Part shown: positions 62,401 through 64,000 of the stretch, in pieces
Position numbering within the stretch: the first letter of the stretch is position 1
How the letters are laid out: each line of letters starts with the position of its first letter
Assembly: GCF_025854335.1 (NCBI RefSeq)
Contig: NZ_CP107716.1
Span: forward strand, 3,031,001-3,095,000
Direction of reading: 5' to 3'
Length of the DNA: 64,000 nt
DNA from: Pelagibacterium flavum
GTDB taxonomy: Bacteria > Pseudomonadota > Alphaproteobacteria > Rhizobiales > Devosiaceae
Notes under the pieces: generated by a model
Databases searched by the model: none
What the model was told of the DNA's origin: nothing
Seen by the model: the letters and a program-made list of their open reading frames with translations, nothing else
Program-made: the position numbers and the translations under genes

Positions 62401-63112
62401 CCGCAATCAGATCGGAGCGGTTGTGGGCGTGCAGCCATTTGGCGGGCACGGGCTGTCGGGTACGGGCCCCAAGGCCGGCGGGCCCCTTTATCTAAGGAGA
62501 CTGGTGCGGACGACCAGTCAGACGGTCTGGGGGTTGCCGGCGCGACAGGCCGGTCCGACGCTGGTGACACTGGCCGAATGGCTGCGCGAAAACAGCCGGA
62601 ACGACCTTGCCGAGGTGACGCTGAACTATGCCAGCCACCCGGCCATCAACGCCTTTTCCGAACTCGACGGACCGGTGGGTGAGCGGAACACCTATCTGAC
62701 CAAACCCAAGGGCAAAATCCTGCTCAGCGCCAAGACCTTGACCGGGCTTGTTCATGGGCTGGCCGCGGGGCTGGCCGCAGGAAATCACGTCCTGGTCAAG
62801 GCGTCGGGTGATCTTGGGTCGGTAATCCGTGATTTGCCCGAGGATATCAGGCAGCGCGTTGAGGTGGTGCGGAACATCGTACCGGGCTCAGCCCGGGCGG
62901 TGTTGGTCGAGGGTGATAGTGAGGCTGTCACTGCAATGGGCAAAGCCGTTGCGGAATGGGACGGCCCGATCGTGACCGTGCAGGGCGCTTCGACCGAAGC
63001 GTTGGAGAATGGCGAGGCAGTGTTTGCCATCGACCTGCTGGTCGATGAGGTCTCAACCAGCGTCAACACGGCGGCGGCCGGGGGCAATGCAAGCCTGATG
63101 GCTCTGGCTTGA
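59438..63112 (+). CDS. putA: Bifunctional proline dehydrogenase/delta-1-pyrroline-5-carboxylate dehydrogenase
   Basis: 1224 residues. The FAD-binding PRODH barrel (about 190-500; landmarks [15 protein letters not shown] and [18 protein letters not shown]) is followed by the aldehyde dehydrogenase half (about 570-1030), with catalytic Cys835 in [12 protein letters not shown] and general-base Glu in [13 protein letters not shown] further C-terminal domain continues to the end. There is no N-terminal ribbon-helix-helix, so unlike E. coli PutA it is not itself a repressor. It converts proline to glutamate. AGAGGAG precedes the ATG. Confidence 0.95.
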   Translation: MSISVSQTSPFEAFSDRPIKTDTALREAITSAYRLPEPEIVPALIDAAAVKPEQARAIRAIAEKAVRGIRAKGAGAGVEGLMHEYALSSQEGIALMCLAEALLRTPDNSTRDLLIADKIAPGNWQKHLGLDRSVFVNAATWGLVVTGKLVTPVDESGLSNALSRIVARSGEPVIRAGVKMAMRMLGEQFVAGQDIGEAIKNARSWEAKGFGYSYDMLGEAATTAHDADRYMGEYVEAIHAIGRGAAGKGPYAGPGISIKLSALHPRYARTKYGRVMAELLPRLKELAALAKSYDIGLNIDAEEMDRLELSLDLLEALATDPDFDGWNGIGFVVQAYSKRCPFVLDWIIDLARRSSHRIMVRLVKGAYWDSEIKRAQIDGLEDFPVFTRKVHTDVSYIACAKKLLAARDVIFPQFATHNAQTMATIYELAGPDFAVGSYEFQCLHGMGEPLYEQVVPKDKLNRPCRIYAPVGSHETLLAYLVRRLLENGANSSFVNQIADEDVPVDRLIADPVEVARQISPLGAPHEQIDLPKDILAAGRRNSRGIDLSNEQALRALEKSLKAGAERSWVAKSEDAKGESRPVLNPADHRDVVGEVIEPSVDQIDAIMARAQRAAPGWAATPPAERGAMLMRAAGAMESQMEIFMSLAMREAGKTAANAIAEVREAVDFLRYYGKQVKETFANDTHIPLGPMVCISPWNFPLAIFTGQMSAALVAGNPVIAKPAEETPLIAQLAVDLMHAAGVPADVLQFAPGDGKVGAALVGHEATSGVMFTGSTEVAHLIQKQLAGRTLSNGAPIPLVAETGGQNALVVDSSALTEQVVLDVLASAFDSAGQRCSALRVLCLQEEVADKTLDMLKGAMGQLDMGNPDRLTVDVGPVITAEARDGINAHIEEMRGRGRAVTQLGLPTLAQQGTYVPPTLIEINDILELGREVFGPVLHVVRFQRKNLDALIEKINALGYGLTFGLHTRIDTTIAEVSSKIEVGNIYVNRNQIGAVVGVQPFGGHGLSGTGPKAGGPLYLRRLVRTTSQTVWGLPARQAGPTLVTLAEWLRENSRNDLAEVTLNYASHPAINAFSELDGPVGERNTYLTKPKGKILLSAKTLTGLVHGLAAGLAAGNHVLVKASGDLGSVIRDLPEDIRQRVEVVRNIVPGSARAVLVEGDSEAVTAMGKAVAEWDGPIVTVQGASTEALENGEAVFAIDLLVDEVSTSVNTAAAGGNASLMALA

Positions 63113-63138
63113 GCGCTCTTTAGGGCCCAATGCCAACC

Positions 63139-63165
63139 GACCTCTCCCTTGGTAAGGGAGAGGTC
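63139..63165. terminator. Hairpin between convergent putA and dihydroorotase genes
   Basis: GACCTCTCCCTT (63139-63150) and AAGGGAGAGGTC (63154-63165) form a twelve-pair stem with loop GGT. There is no strong T-run; it probably works for both strands. Confidence 0.6.
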
Positions 63166-63172
63166 AAGTACC

Positions 63173-64000
63173 TCAATGCTCTGGGCGAAGCGTTTCCATA
63201 AAGCGGATGGGCTGACCCTGGGCGGGTGTGACCAGTTCGCCATCCCACATCACGGTGTTGCCGCGGATGATGGTGCCGACCGGCCAGCCCTTGACCGAAA
63301 CGCCATCATAGGGCGTCCAGCCAGCTTTTGAAGCGACCCAATCATTGGTGATGGTTTGGGTGCGGTTCATATCGACGATGGTGAGATCGGCGTCGTAGCC
63401 CACCGCCACCCTGCCCTTGCAGGCGAGGTTGAACAGCCGGTTGGGGCCGTGGCTGGTCATATCGACGAAGCGCTGCAGGCTGAGGCGTCCGGCGTTGACG
63501 TGATCGAGCATGATGGGCACGAGGGTTTGAACGCCGGTCATTCCCGATGGTGACGACGGATAGGGCTTTTCCTTTTCCTCGCGCGTATGGGGCGCGTGAT
63601 CGGAACCGAGAATATCCGCAACACCGTTGGCAACGCCCAGCCAGATGCCTTCGCGATGCTCGGCGTCACGGACCGGCGGGTTCATCTGAGCGTAGGTTCC
63701 CAGCCGGGTGTAGGCGGTTTCGTCCAGCGTCAGATGATGCGGGGTGACTTCGACGGATGCGACGTCCTTGTGATCGGCGAGGAAGGCAATTTCCTCTTTT
63801 GTCGAAATGTGAAGGACATGAATGCGTTTGCCGGTCTTGCGCGCGATGCGCACAAGGCGTTCGGTGCATTGGAGCGCTGCTTGCGGGTCACGCCAGACAG
63901 GGTGGGAGGACGGGTCACCTTCGACGCGGAAGCCTTTCCGGTCTTCAAGCCGGTATTCGTCTTCTGAATGGAAGGCGGCGCGGCGGGAGATGGCCGAAAG
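63173..64000 (-). CDS. pyrC: Dihydroorotase (partial; N-terminus outside the window)
   Basis: 276 codons are visible; the frame stays open to the right edge, where it reads AISRRAAFHSEDEYRLEDRK. Class I dihydroorotase landmarks: HVLHISTKEEIAFL, VEVTPHHLTLDE (metal-binding His), NPPVRDAEHREG, ILGSDHAPHTREEK (catalytic Asp and His) and the C-terminal TIIRGNTVMWDGEL. It cyclises N-carbamoyl-aspartate in pyrimidine synthesis; an allantoinase-like specificity is less likely. The N-terminal metal-binding HxH is beyond the window. Confidence 0.88.
   Translation of the reverse strand, partial: LSAISRRAAFHSEDEYRLEDRKGFRVEGDPSSHPVWRDPQAALQCTERLVRIARKTGKRIHVLHISTKEEIAFLADHKDVASVEVTPHHLTLDETAYTRLGTYAQMNPPVRDAEHREGIWLGVANGVADILGSDHAPHTREEKEKPYPSSPSGMTGVQTLVPIMLDHVNAGRLSLQRFVDMTSHGPNRLFNLACKGRVAVGYDADLTIVDMNRTQTITNDWVASKAGWTPYDGVSVKGWPVGTIIRGNTVMWDGELVTPAQGQPIRFMETLRPEH

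Noticed and set aside
1-64000. CRISPR array, prophage or defence system
   Set aside because: No regularly spaced direct repeats, phage structural genes or known defence modules are visible; the HerA-like ATPase is the DUF853 type and has no nuclease partner.

Overview
This 64 kb window is ordinary, densely packed chromosome from a GC-rich alphaproteobacterium, most probably order Hyphomicrobiales and possibly near Devosia or Pelagibacterium (an inference from gene content; no 16S or marker search was possible). The pointers are a MucR zinc-finger regulator, DUF1491, DUF5330 beside SufE, DUF6456 beside a DnaA-domain-IV-like protein, TIGR03808 and TIGR02301 proteins, a PleC/DivJ-like kinase, CtrA-like TTAA-N7-TTAA motifs, a seven-gene Mrp Na+/H+ antiporter operon (suggesting salt or alkali exposure) and REP-like palindromes.

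Layout. 1-5.5 kb: a minus-strand kinase / peptidoglycan-binding / DUF1491 operon, then DUF5330-sufE facing DnaA-like and DUF6456 genes, then mucR. 5.6-11.5 kb: mnhABCDEFG, tightly coupled. 11.7-15.7 kb: msrB, oligopeptidase B, iron superoxide dismutase, a degenerate receiver protein. 15.7-22.8 kb: LOG-like protein, HerA-like ATPase, a Tat-exported beta-helix protein, a zinc-type asparaginase, SH3 protein, PadR, an enol-lactonase. 23.1-27.6 kb is the most accessory-like part: a GH4 glycosidase with its AraC regulator, tRNA-Gln and tRNA-Pro, a tiny membrane protein, and a decayed tannase pseudogene. 27.7-40.1 kb is housekeeping (ndh with a coupled 54-residue protein, bioY, pdxH, DnaJ, Sua5, HDAC-like, xseB, SCO, tlyA, ribB, aroC). 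40.1-41.1 kb is a non-coding repeat block. 41.1-49.5 kb: globin, phosphatase, fabI, FAD dehydrogenase, hemerythrin, reductase with divergent TetR, SRAP, Nudix, TIGR02301. 49.5-56.1 kb is rich in regulators (two TetR, one MarR-GNAT) with well-formed palindromic operators around a glycosyltransferase operon and an RlmN/Cfr-family methylase. 56.2-64 kb is amino-acid catabolism: kbl-tdh (threonine), an XRE-cupin regulator, putA (proline), and a truncated dihydroorotase.

I see no CRISPR array, intact insertion sequence, prophage or obvious defence island. I do not find a clear new multi-gene system. The best leads are small or regulatory: two short membrane-protein genes with good ribosome-binding or coupling signals (26282-26386 and 29088-29252), a palindrome inside the promoter spacer of the RlmN/Cfr-like gene, a 24-bp palindrome abutting the MarR-GNAT start codon, a threonine dehydrogenase that has lost all four structural-zinc cysteines, interlocked inverted repeats at 22988-23039, and a tannase pseudogene next to tRNA-Pro.
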